Of a stretch of 64,000 nt of DNA, positions 1-11,922 are shown in pieces. The first letter of the stretch is position 1. Each line of letters opens with the position of its first letter. The notes below the pieces were generated by a model. It worked only from the letters and a program-made list of their open reading frames with translations, was not told the origin of the DNA and ran no database searches. The DNA comes from Alligator mississippiensis. Its lineage: Eukaryota; Chordata; Crocodylia; Alligatoridae. The DNA lies in contig NC_081829.1 in the NCBI RefSeq assembly GCF_030867095.1, positions 55,129,526-55,193,525 of the forward strand. The letters are read 5' to 3'. The translations under genes and the position numbers were made by a program.

Positions 1-822
1 CCTGTTCCCTGCTGCCATGTGCAGCTGCTGGGGCTCCACCAGGAAGCAGGGTGTGGGGTTCCCCGCCACTTCTGGCTGAGTCCCAGGAGCTGCACATGGC
101 ACCAGAGAGCAGGGAAGGCAGGCAGCTGCATTGCACAGGGCTTCGCCCCAGTGACCTGCGAATGCCAGGAGCTGCTCATGAACCTCAGGGAGCCCTGCAT
201 GATAGAGGTGGGCCAGTCTGGCTCCACTCCTTGCTGCCATGTGCAGCTCCCAGAACTGGGTGGAGCTGCGTGTGGCCAGGTGGCAGCACCTGCATGGGCG
301 ATGAGCACCCCGAGGGCCCATCGCCTGCTGCTGCCACCACTGGTGGTGACAGGGGCTGTGTGCTATGTGTGGGGAGTGCATGGAGGACTCCCCCTGCCCT
401 CCCTTTAGCCCCACACACTCATACCCACACCCTGCCCACTTGAGCTCCATGCAGCCTCTGGGCGTGTGCTCTGCATTCCTGCCAGCCCCAGCCCCAGCCC
501 CATGCTCTGCACTCCTGCCCAGCTTTAGTTTCCACTCTTTCCTGCCTGCCATTGCTTTCCTACCTGCTTCTCAGAGTGAATGCTGAAGCAGGGACAGGAG
601 GAGGAACCACTGGAGGCTGGGAAGGCCAAGCAGGTCCCCTGGCAGTTTCAGCAGTGGCAGTAGCAGCCCTTCCCAGAAGCTGTGCATGCTGGCTGGGTTC
701 GGGCCCTCCCATGCACGAAGGTTGGAGCGAGGGGCCCAGCTTGGGTGGGGGTACAATTAATTGGTGGGTGCCCATGGACCAGATGAAATGACCTCATGGG
801 TACCGTGTTTTGCCCACCACTG
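1..822. mobile_element. hAT-like non-autonomous element, right part, cut by window edge
   Basis: GC-rich non-coding sequence that ends in TTTGCCCACCACTG, the kind of terminus seen on hAT elements starting CAGGGGTGG. It is collinear with the right part of the element at 37077-38769: both have a block with CACACCCTGCCC, then AGCTCCATG, then CCCAGCTTTA, then TTTTCCTACCTGCT or TTTCCTACCTGCT, then CCCAGAAGCTG. The left terminus and one target-site copy lie outside the window. The several long open frames here run in overlapping frames on both strands, as expected of GC-rich non-coding DNA, and resemble no protein I know. Confidence 0.72.
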
Positions 823-1319
823 GTTTTACTGCATAGCAATTATGCCAAAAACAGTAGACAAAGCAACTGGCAAAACACTGTTTATCAGAAGCTTTGAAAA
901 GGATGACTAGCTAGTCAGTTCCAGGGCTATTCTCTCCTCTGATTTTGAAGGCTTGTAATAGCAGCCCTAAAATTGACTAACTCCAGTCTATTTCAAAGCT
1001 TCTAATAACTGCTCTGAAAGTGACTATAAAAAGCTTTGAAAATGATGGGAGCTAATCCATTTTGCGGCTCCTAATAATGCAGTAACCACAGTGTTATATA
1101 CTTAATTACTATTGCTGCCATTAAGTTTGAATAAATGTGTACTCCAGGTAACTGCATGGCTTTTCTTACGTCATGTACATGTAAATAGAGTACATTGTAG
1201 TATGAGTTGAACAACTGCAATTCCATATAAACTATTAGTCCAAAATATTTTGCCCAGCTCTGCCTCTTTAAGAACTATTTAATACATCTTCGCTCTAACT
1301 CCCCTTTTAGGTCTTCACT

Positions 1320-2192
1320 GGGTGTGTCTACACAAGATGCTTTACTGCACAGTAGACTAATCTACTGTACAGTTAAGCGTCAGTATCTACATGTTCACAC
1401 TAGTCACCGCGTAGTAAATTAGTCTACTGTACAGTTAGTTACTACCTTTAAATACAGGTATTAAACTAACTGTGCAGTAGATGCTGCAGAAGTGTAGACA
1501 CTGACCAGAAGCAAATTTGCTCCCAGTCAGCCCTAAAACTAGGGGGCCACAAGGGGTGGGGAATTCCCCTGGTCCTGGTGCTACTCAGGTTCTAGCTCCT
1601 CCCAGAAGCTGGGAGCGGAGCAGTACCTGGACGGGGTAGCTTTCTGCCCCACCCCCTCTCTTCCCAGTACTGCTCAGCTCCTGGCTCCCCACAGGAGCTG
1701 GGAATCAAGCAATGCCAGGAGTTGGGAGCTCCCTGCTTCCCCATGCATCCTGGAGCTGGCTGGGAGCTGCTCCAGAAGGCACAGTTCCCAGCCAGCCCCA
1801 GGCTGCTTGGGAAAATCCAGCCCAGGGAAGGCCCACTAGGCATGGGGCTTGTCCCCATGTGCACAAGCCAGGACAGCTCTGCAGTGGCAGCTGTCTCCTG
1901 GCCCTGTGCACATCAGGACCCTTCCTCATGTGTACAGGGCAAGGAGACAGCTGCCGCTGCAGCCAGCAAATCTCTCCTGACTCTATGCTCATGGGGACTG
2001 GCTCCCTGCTCCTTGCCAGCCTCTGGGCTAGCACCCCAGGGGAACCTGGAGGTCCCCCTGGTTGTTTCAGGAGGCCAGAGCAGGGTAGACATGTGTAGGG
2101 GGCAAAACGGGGCACATGTAGACATGCTTCCAGGGAAGTATTTTACTGCATAGTAAGCCTTTATAGCATTCATAGCATCTGTAGACATGCCC
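1320..2192. mobile_element. 873-bp MITE with GGGTGTGTCTACAC terminal inverted repeats
   Basis: The left end reads GGGTGTGTCTACACAAGATG and the reverse complement of the right end reads GGGCATGTCTACAGATGC. The flanks give a 3-bp direct repeat ACT (1317-1319 and 2193-2195). The subterminal region contains repeated TACTGCACAGTAG / CTACTGTACAG palindromic units. The interior is GC-rich and codes for nothing I recognise. It belongs with copies at 28958-29158 and 48613-50947, probably also 11923-12409. A 3-bp duplication fits PIF/Harbinger-type elements, but the target here is ACT/AGT and not the TWA usual for that group. Confidence 0.65.
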
Positions 2193-2375
2193 ACTGTGAT
2201 AAAAGCGTTTGTCAAATGCATGTTTGGAAATCCTATCATTTTGTGTTGGATCTTATAGGAATAACTGTGTCTATATCAAACTAGTTAAAAAGACAGGTAC
2301 TTAAACATGTAAGTAGCATCTGTAACTTATGTGTATTGTTTTGTTTTGTTTTTTCTTTCTTCCTTTTTGTGTCAG

Positions 2376-2715
2376 GTGTGTACATTAACAAAGGAAGATA
2401 ACCGTAAAGTGGGGGTGATACCAAATGATGAACAGCTACATGTGTTACCTCTTTACAAAATTTCACAAACAGATGAATTTGGCACAGAGGAGGGATTGCA
2501 AGCCAAGATAAAAGCTGGAGCAATACAGGTGCTTACAGCTTTTCCCAGAGAAGTACGAATGTTGGCAGAGCCACTCAGAGCTACAAAGAAAAAGAAACCA
2601 GATACAAGGAGAACACCAGTTGAAAAACAGGTATTAGTGGAAAAGAAATATTCAACACCATTAAAGATGAAAAATGAAGCCCCTGAAAATCTCAGTAACA
2701 CTTCACATTATTTAG
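2376..2715 (+). CDS. TET1: TET1 penultimate coding exon (methylcytosine dioxygenase)
   Basis: A coding exon of 340 nt, entered in phase 0 after a pyrimidine-rich tract ending GTGTCAG and left in phase 1 at TTTAG|GTAAGT. It encodes 113 residues beginning [20 protein letters not shown], followed by [16 protein letters not shown] and [14 protein letters not shown]. These are hallmarks of the TET family around the first half of the double-stranded beta-helix, just before the large low-complexity insert. TET enzymes are nuclear Fe(II)/2-oxoglutarate dioxygenases that oxidise 5-methylcytosine to 5-hydroxymethyl-, formyl- and carboxylcytosine. The last 40 residues are lysine-rich and divergent. The phase-1 end joins exactly to the next exon at 20634, restoring the frame. 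TET1 rather than TET2/TET3 is inferred from the C-terminus in the next exon and from CCAR1 downstream. Earlier exons lie upstream of the window. Confidence 0.93.
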
Positions 2716-3329
2716 GTAAGTGACACTTATTATTCTCTACCATTATCCTTTGATGCTTTGCTGTGTATCTTATTTCATTCCTACAAAAAATGTCCTTCCT
2801 TAACATTCACTTTTTCAAAATTGTTTGTGTCTAGCACCTTTCCTAGACTAATGAAGAAATAATTTTCACTACAGAAGGGTGTAGTCAATCATACAGTAAC
2901 TTATGTATGATATTGTCAATATTATAGATAAAATCTTTTCATTGTCGCTATATCGAAGTCCATTTATTCTAATAAATAATGACCAGGGAAGAATCTGGGC
3001 CTATTATCTTGGGAAGATCATGCTCATGTCTGTTATTCATATTGAGATGTCCAAACATTATTTCCCACCATATTGTATGGAGGTTTTTTTGTAATGTTAT
3101 TCTCTTTGTAAGGAGTTCAAGTGACAATAATTTTCTTACTTGTGTAACATGGATTTTGTAACAAAGCAGTAAGTGATTTACCAAAGGCAGCCTATTATAC
3201 CAGATTCATGGTAAAAGTAATAATTTTATACCTGAATATCTGTGTGGAGTTGCCTTGGCCAGTGATGCAAAATCTTTTTAAGGATGATGTGAAGTACCAT
3301 GTATTATTATTAATACAGTTAGGTGTGCA

Positions 3330-3520
3330 AACATTGTCAAGATAAACCCAGAGATTTCAAATAGGAATCCATAATGTCAAAAACATGTTGTAGTCTTTCT
3401 GAGTTCTTTGCAAGAGAAGACTTGCTCTGTTATTTTTCCATAGTCAAAAAAATAAGTGAAAGCTAGGAGCCGGCATTTTCCAAGGAGTGTCAAGAGGCTA
3501 CAGAGTTTGAGAACTGAGCC
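3330..3520. mobile_element. Decayed copy of the hAT-like element seen at 24428-24727
   Basis: Shares ordered blocks with the complete copy at 24428-24727: AGATTTCAAATAGGAATCC, then TTGCAAGAGAAGACTTGCTC, then TTTTTCCATAGTCAAA and GGCATTTTCC, ending near GTTTGAGAACTGAGCC. The usual terminus GGTTGAGAACCACTG is degraded and I cannot find the left terminus or a target duplication, so the limits are approximate. Confidence 0.6.
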
Positions 3521-5074
3521 TTAGACTTGCACTGCTTACTTAACATGTGATCAGAATGGCTGCTTGCAAATGTTAGGAAAAAAAAGTGGCACTTTAAACT
3601 CCATGCTCTCCCGCATCAAGCCCAGCACATGTGCAGAAGAGGCAGTGTGTTAGTTGGACTAGGCTTGGCCAATGTCTCTCTAGATCAGGAACTTTAGTAG
3701 GGCTTTTTTAGCATTTTATCTAATAGCTGATTGACTCAGCTTTAGATAAAAGCACCAAAAAGGCCTGCTGAAGCACCCAATCTATACAGATGCTGCAGAG
3801 CCGGGTCAAAGTAATGCGCTGCTGCTTCCGGTAAAGCACTTTTATTTATTTATTTATTTTAAACATCTGCAAGCAATCAGTATGACCTGGTACCTTCACA
3901 ATTAAAATCCATTTCTAGAGGGTTGTTTTCCCAAAGTTCTAATTAAAAATATCAAAGAAGGAAAAGGAGAAAGAAAAAAGATGAGAAGAAATGCCGGTAT
4001 AAGAGAAGAAAGAAGGAAATAAATAGAAGGGGATGTATGAGGGAAATGTAGAGAACTGGACTACAGAAACATTGTTTTTATTTCTTAGTAGATGCTCAGA
4101 TACTTTAATGGATCTACATAGAGAGACAATAGTATAATTTGCTTAAAAGAAGGTCTGTATTCTAGAATAATAACCTAAAGAAAATCACAGTCAATTTCAT
4201 ACTCATTTCTATAAATTATTTATAGTACCTTCCCAGACATCACCTCAGACACTTTATATTACATAGAACAATACAAAGCCGCCACCAGTAAACCTTGAGC
4301 ATAATATGGTGGAAGACAAACAAGAACTGATGATATAATTTCACAGTAAAAATTTGATGGCTTACAGACAACATTGACATTCCTGGGAAATGAGGTGGAG
4401 TCCACTTATTCAATTAAATCTGCATACAAGTTTAGAAGACATAGTACAGACTATGGAACAATATAAAAGAACTGTTCAAGCTGAGGAAGACATCCAACAA
4501 TAACGCTGAAGCCATGATTAATAACTTCCATAATGTTGCATGTAGAATGGAAGTCCTGGAAAAAAAAATCAAATATAAAGAATCTGGCTAAGGGGAAGGG
4601 ATCTGGGAACTCTCTAATTCAACTGGAAAAAAAATGAAAAAATAAAATAGCATTATAAACCGCTTATATGAACACAACATGATAATGACAAACCAGCATG
4701 GGCTCTGTATTTGAAAATCATACCTTTTAAGGAATGGACCGAAATCCTGGCCAGTTAAAGTCAAAAAGAGTTTTACTACTGCCTTTACCACAGTCAGGAT
4801 TTCATCCTAGAATTCCCTAAGCATGTGAAATTACTAAAGAAACTGATTAAAAGGGAACAAGTCATATTATTTATTTGGACTTTAAGACAATCCCTTGCAA
4901 GGGCTCTTAGATACCCATGGAGTAAGAAATAAAAACTATTTGTAATTCAGAAAACAATTGGGAAAATAAATTAAAGATCATTAAAAAATGGTCAGTTTCC
5001 AGTACAGCATAAGATTTAACAGTGAAAACAGAATCTGGAAATGCAGTGATGTTGGTGGTGAACAGCCCTCTCAT

Positions 5075-5640
5075 GTTTTAGCCTTATAGCTGTGTGGTTA
5101 GACCATTTGTTCCAGATTTGGGAGACCCAGGGTCTAGGTCCTTCTCACACAGAGGGTGTTTTAACCTACATCTCCTGCTTCCCAGAAAAATGTTCAACTA
5201 CAAGGCATAAGTAAAGCATTATCCAGTTCCCTCTCGAGCCCTCCTCTTGAAGTTGACTCATTGTACCTTGTATTTAATAGTCATTGGATAAAACAGTGGG
5301 GAAGTTTCTGTCCCATTGGGAGGAAGTGCCCACTCAGACAAGAATGCAGTGTGCCATCCCATCCAGAGCAGCAGCAGTCTCACTGAGTCACACACCTTCT
5401 GGCTTGTTCTTTAACTCCTGGGCCCATATATCTCCCTCTCTTGGTTACCTAGGGGCTAGCTTCAAGAGGAGGGCTAGAGAGGGGGCTGGATAATACCTAC
5501 TTTGTGGCATGGTGCTTAGTGTACATACTGTAAAGGAGGAGGCGAAGGTTCAAACTCCTTCTGAGTGAGCAGGGCCTAGAATCTAAGTCTCCCATGTCTT
5601 AAGTGAGTGACCTAACCACTTGGCTACTGGACTAAAACAT
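5075..5640. repeat. Foldback (long inverted repeat) element with tRNA-like arms
   Basis: The left arm (about 5085-5265) and the right arm (about 5455-5640, read in reverse complement) match in order: TGTGGTTAGACCATTTG against AGTGGTTAGGTCACTC, TGGGAGACCCAGGGTCTAGG against TGGGAGACTTAGATTCTAGG, then TTATCCAG followed by AGCCCTCCTCTTGAAG in both. Transcribed, it would form a hairpin with arms of roughly 180 bases and a loop near 190. The GTGGTTAG...GGGAGACC...TTCAA-like spacing resembles an old tRNA-derived promoter, but I cannot assign a family. Confidence 0.7.
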
Positions 5641-6558
5641 AGGAGAGTTGTCTTCCTCTTACTCAGCCCTCCCATTTGACATGAGTTTTTTCCTGGCCAC
5701 AGTATGAGAACTCATGGCCGTATCTGAGCTAACGTTCAGCACCGCATACCTGCCCAGCCAGAGCATAGCCCTCCTGAGCATACTGTATAGCCAAGTGGAT
5801 GCTTTCAGATTAACTTTGTACCCAGAATAGAATTTAAAGCTCCGTATATCTGCTGAAACCAGCACTTAAATGGCAGTTACCAGCCATGTAGATGCATAAA
5901 TGAGATGTAATCTAGCCCAGTGTTTCTAACCTTGTTTGTTGTTGTGAGCTTTACTGCCATCAATTGATCTGATGTTTGATTAATATCTATTACCTCTTCT
6001 TTTAATGCACAATTTTGTATCAGTTCTGCTCAGTTTCTGTTTGTGCATCTGCCATTTGTATAATTTTTTATAACCAGTACCCAATTCTTTAGCACTACCT
6101 TCCTTCCACTTGGTGTCCTGAACATATACAGCTTATGCTTTCTGTGTTTCCAGAGCATTTGCCAGTTCTCATCCTCTTCTTGTTAGACTTGTAGCAGTAC
6201 AGCTACCCGTTCTCGGTACTTGACCCCCTTTGCATTGGCCTTGACTTTGACTTGTTTCTTTAGTCACAAACATGAACTTTTCAGTACCCTTTACCTATTT
6301 CTCACAGCAGGCAAGAGTTCCTGTTGTGCATTGCCCCAAAGGAACACTCAAGCCTTGTTTTCTTCCCCACAATCCAAGGTTCATTCAGAAAGTGGAAGCA
6401 AGTGTTACAGCTGTATGCCTTTCTTGATGTCAGCCAGTTACTGGCAGTGAGCCCAGCTCTTGATCTCCCAAAACCCACTCATACAGCAGTGAGATTCTGT
6501 TGGCATTGCGTGCATCAACTGTTTATTTTCAGGGTTCTTGTTAAACCTGTACACATTT

Positions 6559-6636
6559 ATGCAAGGTGGATAGTAGGCTAGATGGACCATTGGTCTGACC
6601 CAGTACGGCCCTTACGTTCTAATGTTCTTATGTTCT
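6559..6636 (+). mobile_element. CR1 LINE 3' tail, short truncated copy
   Basis: Contains the CR1 3' end signature TAGGCTAGATGGACCATTGG, then TCTGACCCAGTACGGCC and a run of TTCTTATGTTCTTA. Only the last ~80 bp is present, a normal outcome of target-primed reverse transcription that stops early. No coding part. Confidence 0.8.
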
Positions 6637-7599
6637 TAATGCTGGAGGGGATAACCTCAGCTGTAAGCCTTGACTGCTGTCAGCATAGCCTCAGCAAGGA
6701 ATCCTACACTTCTAGCTCACCTCCCATGGTGAGGTAGAACTTGGCTTTAGCTGGGAGGTTCCAAGTAAACTTTATTGGTAAATCTGCAAGGCCAGCCTTG
6801 GACTGCAGATCATAACATTTTTGTTTTAATGCTATCTCACTTCACTTAAATATACAATTGACATGTGAAGTAACCATACTTATACTGTATTGATTTGAAA
6901 ATATGATGAGACAAGTTTTTTCCCCAAAGTTTCTCCTCTTACATTGGCATGCTAGGAAACCTCATTAAATACATTGGCTATCATTAAACTGCTGCCAAAC
7001 GCAGCATATGCTCAGTAAGGGAAACCAACTCTGAAGTTGATTAATTGCAGCTAATATGGAGCATGGCTATAAAAACATGGCCCATATTGGACAAAAATAC
7101 TGATGGGAAACTTTTTTATTAAACTTAACATTTAAAAAAACAAAACCTGTTATACATAATAGCAAATGTTATATCATCCAACAAAGCCTCATAATATATT
7201 AACTCCTCCTCATCTCTTAACAGTTCACAATAACAACATTATCTCATCCCACAACTATCCCTTTTCCTATCCTCCCCTCTCTGTCACCCCACTATCTCAG
7301 GAACTCAAGTGATTACCTATTTCCATTTATCTTTCCTCCCCATCTCCTCCCTCTTACTCTCATCTTTCTCCTCCTCATCCTTTTGCACGTAATATTTGAG
7401 CTCAAACAGGGCTAGCTGTAAACATTCCTTTATAGTAAAATCCAGTCCCTTCATGATCAGCAAGTTCCTTACTTTCCACACAGATCACCCATGCCTGTAT
7501 CTTCCCTTCTTCCCATCCTTTCTTAACCAACCCATACATCACTGTCTCAAAATTTATCTTATCATTCACTTCTAACATTTGTATAAATCTCTGTATTGC

Positions 7600-8785
7600 T
7601 GGTCGGTGTTGTAGGGCTTTGGTCCCTTCTTGACTGATGCCTTGCTCCCCAGTGATGTCAGGTTAAGATTCGGATTTGGCTTGGTTGCTGCTTCTACTGT
7701 CCTGCCACGTCTTAGGTGTTTTATTTTTCTTGGGAGACTGTTCCCAATAGCAGATCTGTGGAATCTCACACCTGGGTTTCTTCGTGGGGTCCAACCTCCC
7801 CTTTACCCCACCCTTACCACACCCACACCTCTCCGCAGGTCCTGCTCTCAGATGGTCCTGTCTCATCTGCACCGCCCACCTCCAAGGGTCAGTGACCTTC
7901 TGTCCGTCAGTCTTCCAAAGGCCATCCTTCATTTGTGGACCATGGCCTTGGCAACTAAACATACCCCAGTCTTGGGTTAACTATAAACTTAGGAATACTA
8001 TGAACAGAAGAGGTCAGCACCTGCTGTTGGGTCCCTGGGATCTTGTCTCCCAGGCCCATCATCCCACTTCAGGCTTCTTTGCTCCCTTCTGCCTAATAGT
8101 TGTCCAGGAGGTGTGGCAGCTCTTTGCCAGACCTCTGCCAGCTCTCTCAGGGGGGGATCTTCTTTCAGTCCCTGCCCCTTCCCACCTCAGCCCTGTCTGA
8201 CCTGAGGCTGGGCTGCCTGGGTCCCACCAGCTGGTGCTGCCCATCTCTCTCTTCCCACATTCCACGGCTTCCCCAGCTCATTTCTCTGGAGAGGCTCCTG
8301 GTTGAGCTGGAGTCTCTTCCTCACTGCACTCCGTGGCACATGGCGACCCTCTACCTGCCACGCTGCCTGAGAGTGCCAGCGGCCCCTCCGTGCTGCTCTG
8401 TGCTGCATCTCCCGGGTCTCTCCTTGCAGCCCTGTCTGCATGTGCTGGCATGCCAATGGGCTGCTTCTCCCCGGCAGCACTTTCCATCATCCATCTGCTA
8501 CCAGGGCTTGGTTTCCCCAGGTCTCCTGCCGGTGTCTCCCTGCCAGCGCTTGACTCTCTCCTTCCACTCCTGGGGCTTGGATTCCCTGGGTCTTCTGCTG
8601 ACATCTCCCCACTGGTGCTCGGCTCTCTCCCTCTGCGCACTCCAGCAGAGTCTTCAGCTGCCTTTTGAGCAGCCCACACCTCTCTCTGGCAATGCCCCTT
8701 TCCCCTGCTGATTTACAGGCTCAGGCAGCTCCAAAACTACCACACCTGCTCTCCTCGTCTCAGCATCTCTCCCCAGCTGTCACTG
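7600..8785. repeat. GC-rich region with a degenerate ~75-bp tandem repeat
   Basis: From about 8500 to 8660 two adjacent units share GGGCTTGG-TTCCC, GGTCT-CTGC, TCTCCC and CTCTCTCC in the same order at about 75-bp spacing; weaker copies may extend upstream to about 8290. Open frames on both strands are stop-poor because of base composition, and none resembles a protein I know. It abuts the 5' truncation point of the CR1 at 8786. Confidence 0.5.
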
Positions 8786-9282
8786 GGTACTGCACTTCAA
8801 GAGGGATGCGGATAACCTGGAGAGGGTCCAGAGAAGGGCCACTGGTATGGTTAAGGGCTTGCAGGCCAAGCCCTACGAGGAGAGACTAGAGAACCTGGAC
8901 CTTTTCAGCCTCCGCAAGAGAAGGTTGAGAGGCGACCTTGTGGCTGCCTACAAGTTCATCACGGGGGCACAGAAGGGAATTGGTGAGGTTTTATTCACCA
9001 AGGCGCCCCCAGGGGTTACAAGAAATAATGGCCACAAGCTAGCAGAGAGCAGATTTAGATTGGACATTAGGAAGAACTTCTTCACAGTTCGAGTGGCCAA
9101 GTTCTGGAACGGGCTCCCAAAGGAGGTGGTGCTCTCCCCTACCCTGGGGGTCTTCAAGAGGAGGTTGGATATGCATCTAGCTGGAGTCATCTAGACCCAG
9201 CACTCTTTCCTGCCTATGCAGGGGGTCGGACTCGATGATCTATTGAGGTCCCTTCCGACCCTAACGTCTATGAATCTATGAG
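8786..9282 (+). mobile_element. CR1 LINE, 5'-truncated, open ORF2 C-terminus and intact 3' tail
   Basis: About 500 bp of CR1. The end of ORF2 is open from 8847 to the stop at 9194 and carries the CR1 C-terminal motifs YEERLENLDLFSLRKRRLRG, NNGHKL, RLDIRKNFFTVR and WNGLPKEVV. A short 3'UTR follows, with GGTCGGACTCGATGATC, and the ATGAATCTATGAG terminal microsatellite. The reading frame is unbroken, so the copy is fairly young. The reverse transcriptase and endonuclease are absent, so it cannot move itself. Confidence 0.95.
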
Positions 9283-9865
9283 TATCAGAGCGTGTCTGGT
9301 GGGGGATGGGGCATGTTGAGGGCACTTTCTTCTCCCCTTTCATACTCTGTGCTTTCCTTCAAACCTCCCATGCAAAGTTGCATTCCCAAAATATGTATAC
9401 CACTGATTCTTCCCCACTGCACCTCTCCCATGGGTATTTTGCTGTTCTTCCCAAACCCCACCTATATTGAACCTCTGTTACTGTTAAAACCCTCCTTACC
9501 ATTCTCCACATCAGGTCTGCATGTTCCTCTTTTAAATCTTCCTCTGTTACCCCTTCTCCACACTTACCTTTATTATTCCATTATTATTCCAATGTATTTT
9601 TATAATCTAGTAATACAAGGTATGACTTTACTTTAAAGAAAAATACCTTTGTTAAAAGTTAAAAGATATAAAATACAGAATGTCAGGGTAAAGATGAGAC
9701 AGATGAAATATAAAAATGCAACATGAAGTAGTGAAGATCAAAGGCCACTGGGGACAGTAAGTGAGTTAGGTTAGATGCAGTAGACTGATTTAGCATAAAC
9801 TTTAGACAGATATGGGAAGTTTTCTTTGGGAAATAAGATTTAATTAAAGGGGGAACGTGTTCACG

Positions 9866-9868
<3 letters not shown>

Positions 9869-9907
<39 letters not shown>
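9869..9907. repeat. (AT)n microsatellite, 39 bp
   Basis: An uninterrupted run of AT dinucleotides within the TET1 intron; likely length-polymorphic. Confidence 0.98.
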
Positions 9908-9911
<4 letters not shown>

Positions 9912-10317
9912 TGTTTTCAGTGCACCTTGGCTTTTCTTGTCTCTTACAGGCTTTGCTTTGAAGTGGATATTTTAGTTCTTTTTTTTCCTTTAGTGACACT
10001 TACCTCAACTGATATGTAGATGTAGTTTGTAGGTTTCTCCTACAGAAAGCCACTTCAGCTTTCTGGCTTGCTCAGAGCCTTCCCACACCCATGCAATGAG
10101 TGTGCTAGGTTTCTGCCAGTGCTTAGAAGGAAAAAGAAATGCACAAAATCAGTGTGGGGAGGTGAAGGCAAGAAGGGGCTGCTCATTACAATTCTCCACA
10201 GCCATTTCCCCACCCCAGATCTGCAAAAATTTCCCACTTCCTTCTGATGCTTCCCTCATCACCATTCTAACATTTCAACTTCCTCTTCACTCTCATAGCT
10301 GAGCTGAACCTTTCTTT

Positions 10318-11111
10318 TAGGCCTGTGCAAAGTGGCTAGTGTTCACTTCGGATTCAGCCAATTCAGGGGACAGTGATTTGATTTGGTGATTCAAATCATT
10401 CTCCCAAATCAATTCGGCCTAATCTGATTTGGAGATTGAGTTGCTGCCAAATCAGCCAAATCTCTGAATCACACAGGCCCTGCCCGCCCCAGCTCCTGGC
10501 TCTTTGAAAAAAAAAGCCCGTCTCACTGGGTCCTGCCAGGCAGGGGGGCGATCCCCACTGCCCCACACCACATGGGGGGGGTGTTCTTCCATGACCCCCC
10601 CCAACCCCTGCCCACTCCCCCAGCTCCCCCCATGGCTGCCCCACCCGCCCCAGCTCCAGCCCTTTAAAAAAAATAAAACAAAAAAAGTCCTGACTCACCG
10701 GCTTCTGCCTGGCAGGGGGGTGATCCCTGCTGCCCCGCGCTGCATAGGATGCTCTGCCACAAGCCCCCTGAAACCCGGAGGCTGCTGCAGCAGCCGGTGA
10801 GTGCAGGTTTTTGTTTTTGGTTTTTTTTTCTCGAAGTGCCGGGAGCTGGGGTGGGTGGGACAGCCATGGGGAGGGCTGGGGTTGCAGGCAGGGGGCTTGT
10901 GGCAGAGCCCCCCATGCAGCGTGGGGCAGTGCAGAGTATCAGGGATTGCCCCCCGCCTGGCAGCACCCGGTGAGTCCAGTTTTTTTTTAAAGGGCCAGGA
11001 GCTGGGGTGAGCGAGGCAGCTATGCGGGGTGGGGACTGGGAGAGGACGGCCACCAAATTAGGCCGAATCTCCATCAAATTGAATCAGCACCTGAAGCTTC
11101 GCACAGCCCTA
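10318..11111. mobile_element. 794-bp foldback hAT-like element with perfect 8-bp TSD
   Basis: Flanked by identical CTTTCTTT (10310-10317 and 11112-11119). The termini are TAGGCCTGTGCAAAG and, in reverse complement, TAGGGCTGTGCGAAGC. The two halves are inverted copies of each other: the left half contains CCACACCACATGGGG and CTGGGTCCTGCC, the right half CCCCATGCAGCGTGGGG and CTGGCAGCACCCGG. Each arm itself holds two tandem units (an A- or T-run, GGGAGCTGGGGTGGG, a CAGGGGGG block). It could fold into a near-700-base hairpin. No coding capacity. Confidence 0.88.
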
Positions 11112-11425
11112 CTTTCTTTTCCATTTTCAATTATTCCTGTTTCTTCACCAGCCTTAAATATCTGGCAAACATCACCAAATGGAGCCTCAAACATTTCACC
11201 CAGAATCCCTCTGTGACCCTTTGTCTTAGCCTATTACATATAATTAGCATGCCTCCACCCTCCATGAGGTGGAGCTGGACCAGGTGTCCCTATGCCTCAT
11301 CTGTGTATAAGTTTTTGGAGGATCCCAGGGCTCTTGACAAGAACACTTGGTTTCAGTCACGAGTGGGGGCTAATAAGCACATGACTCCTGTGTGAAGGGT
11401 ATCTGGCGTACAAACACATACTGAG

Positions 11426-11805
11426 TAGGCCTGCGCGAAGCTGCTAGTATTTGCTTCAGATTCAGATTTGGCCGATTCGGGGGACAGTGATTTGATTTGG
11501 TGATTCAAATCACTGTCTCAAAACTATTCAGCTGAATCAGATTTGGAGATTCAGGGCCCCCACACCCTACTTACCAGCACAGAGTCCAGGTGCAGCTCCC
11601 TGTGGCAGGGATTACCTAAATCTCCAGATCTTTCCAAAGCTCTCTGAAGCTCTCCAAATCTTGTCTGAATCAATTTGGAGAGCTTTGAATCGATTTGGAC
11701 CTTTTTATTGGTCTCCTGATTTGGTTTGGATTCGGAGATTCGGCTGCCGAATCAGGCCAAATCTCCTCTGAACTGAATCAGCACCCAAAGCCTCACACAG
11801 CTCTA
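11426..11805. mobile_element. 380-bp hAT-like element of the same family, perfect 8-bp TSD
   Basis: Direct repeats ATACTGAG at 11418-11425 and 11806-11813 flank termini TAGGCCTGCGCGAAGC and, in reverse complement, TAGAGCTGTGTGAGGC. Subterminal blocks with GATTTGATTTGGTGATTCAA are shared with the copy at 10318-11111. This copy lacks the tandem T-run units and so looks like the shorter form of the family. It lies only about 315 bp from its relative. Confidence 0.88.
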
Positions 11806-11922
11806 ATACTGAGCTTTGGGGTCACCATGGCTTGAAATTCTGTTGATTCTGCTGGGACCTAGCCCACTGAACTATATAGTAAATCATGAGCCTTTTGGCT
11901 TTGGACCAGTATCATGCATAAT

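Noticed and set aside
4350..4960. Purine-rich plus-strand sequence that faintly suggested an L1-type ORF1 (coiled-coil region)
   Set aside because: Stops in all frames and no diagnostic motif; similarity is compositional only.
8100..8711. 203-codon open frame rich in Leu/Pro/Ser
   Set aside because: Caused by a degenerate pyrimidine-rich tandem repeat; open on the opposite strand as well, with no homology I recognise.
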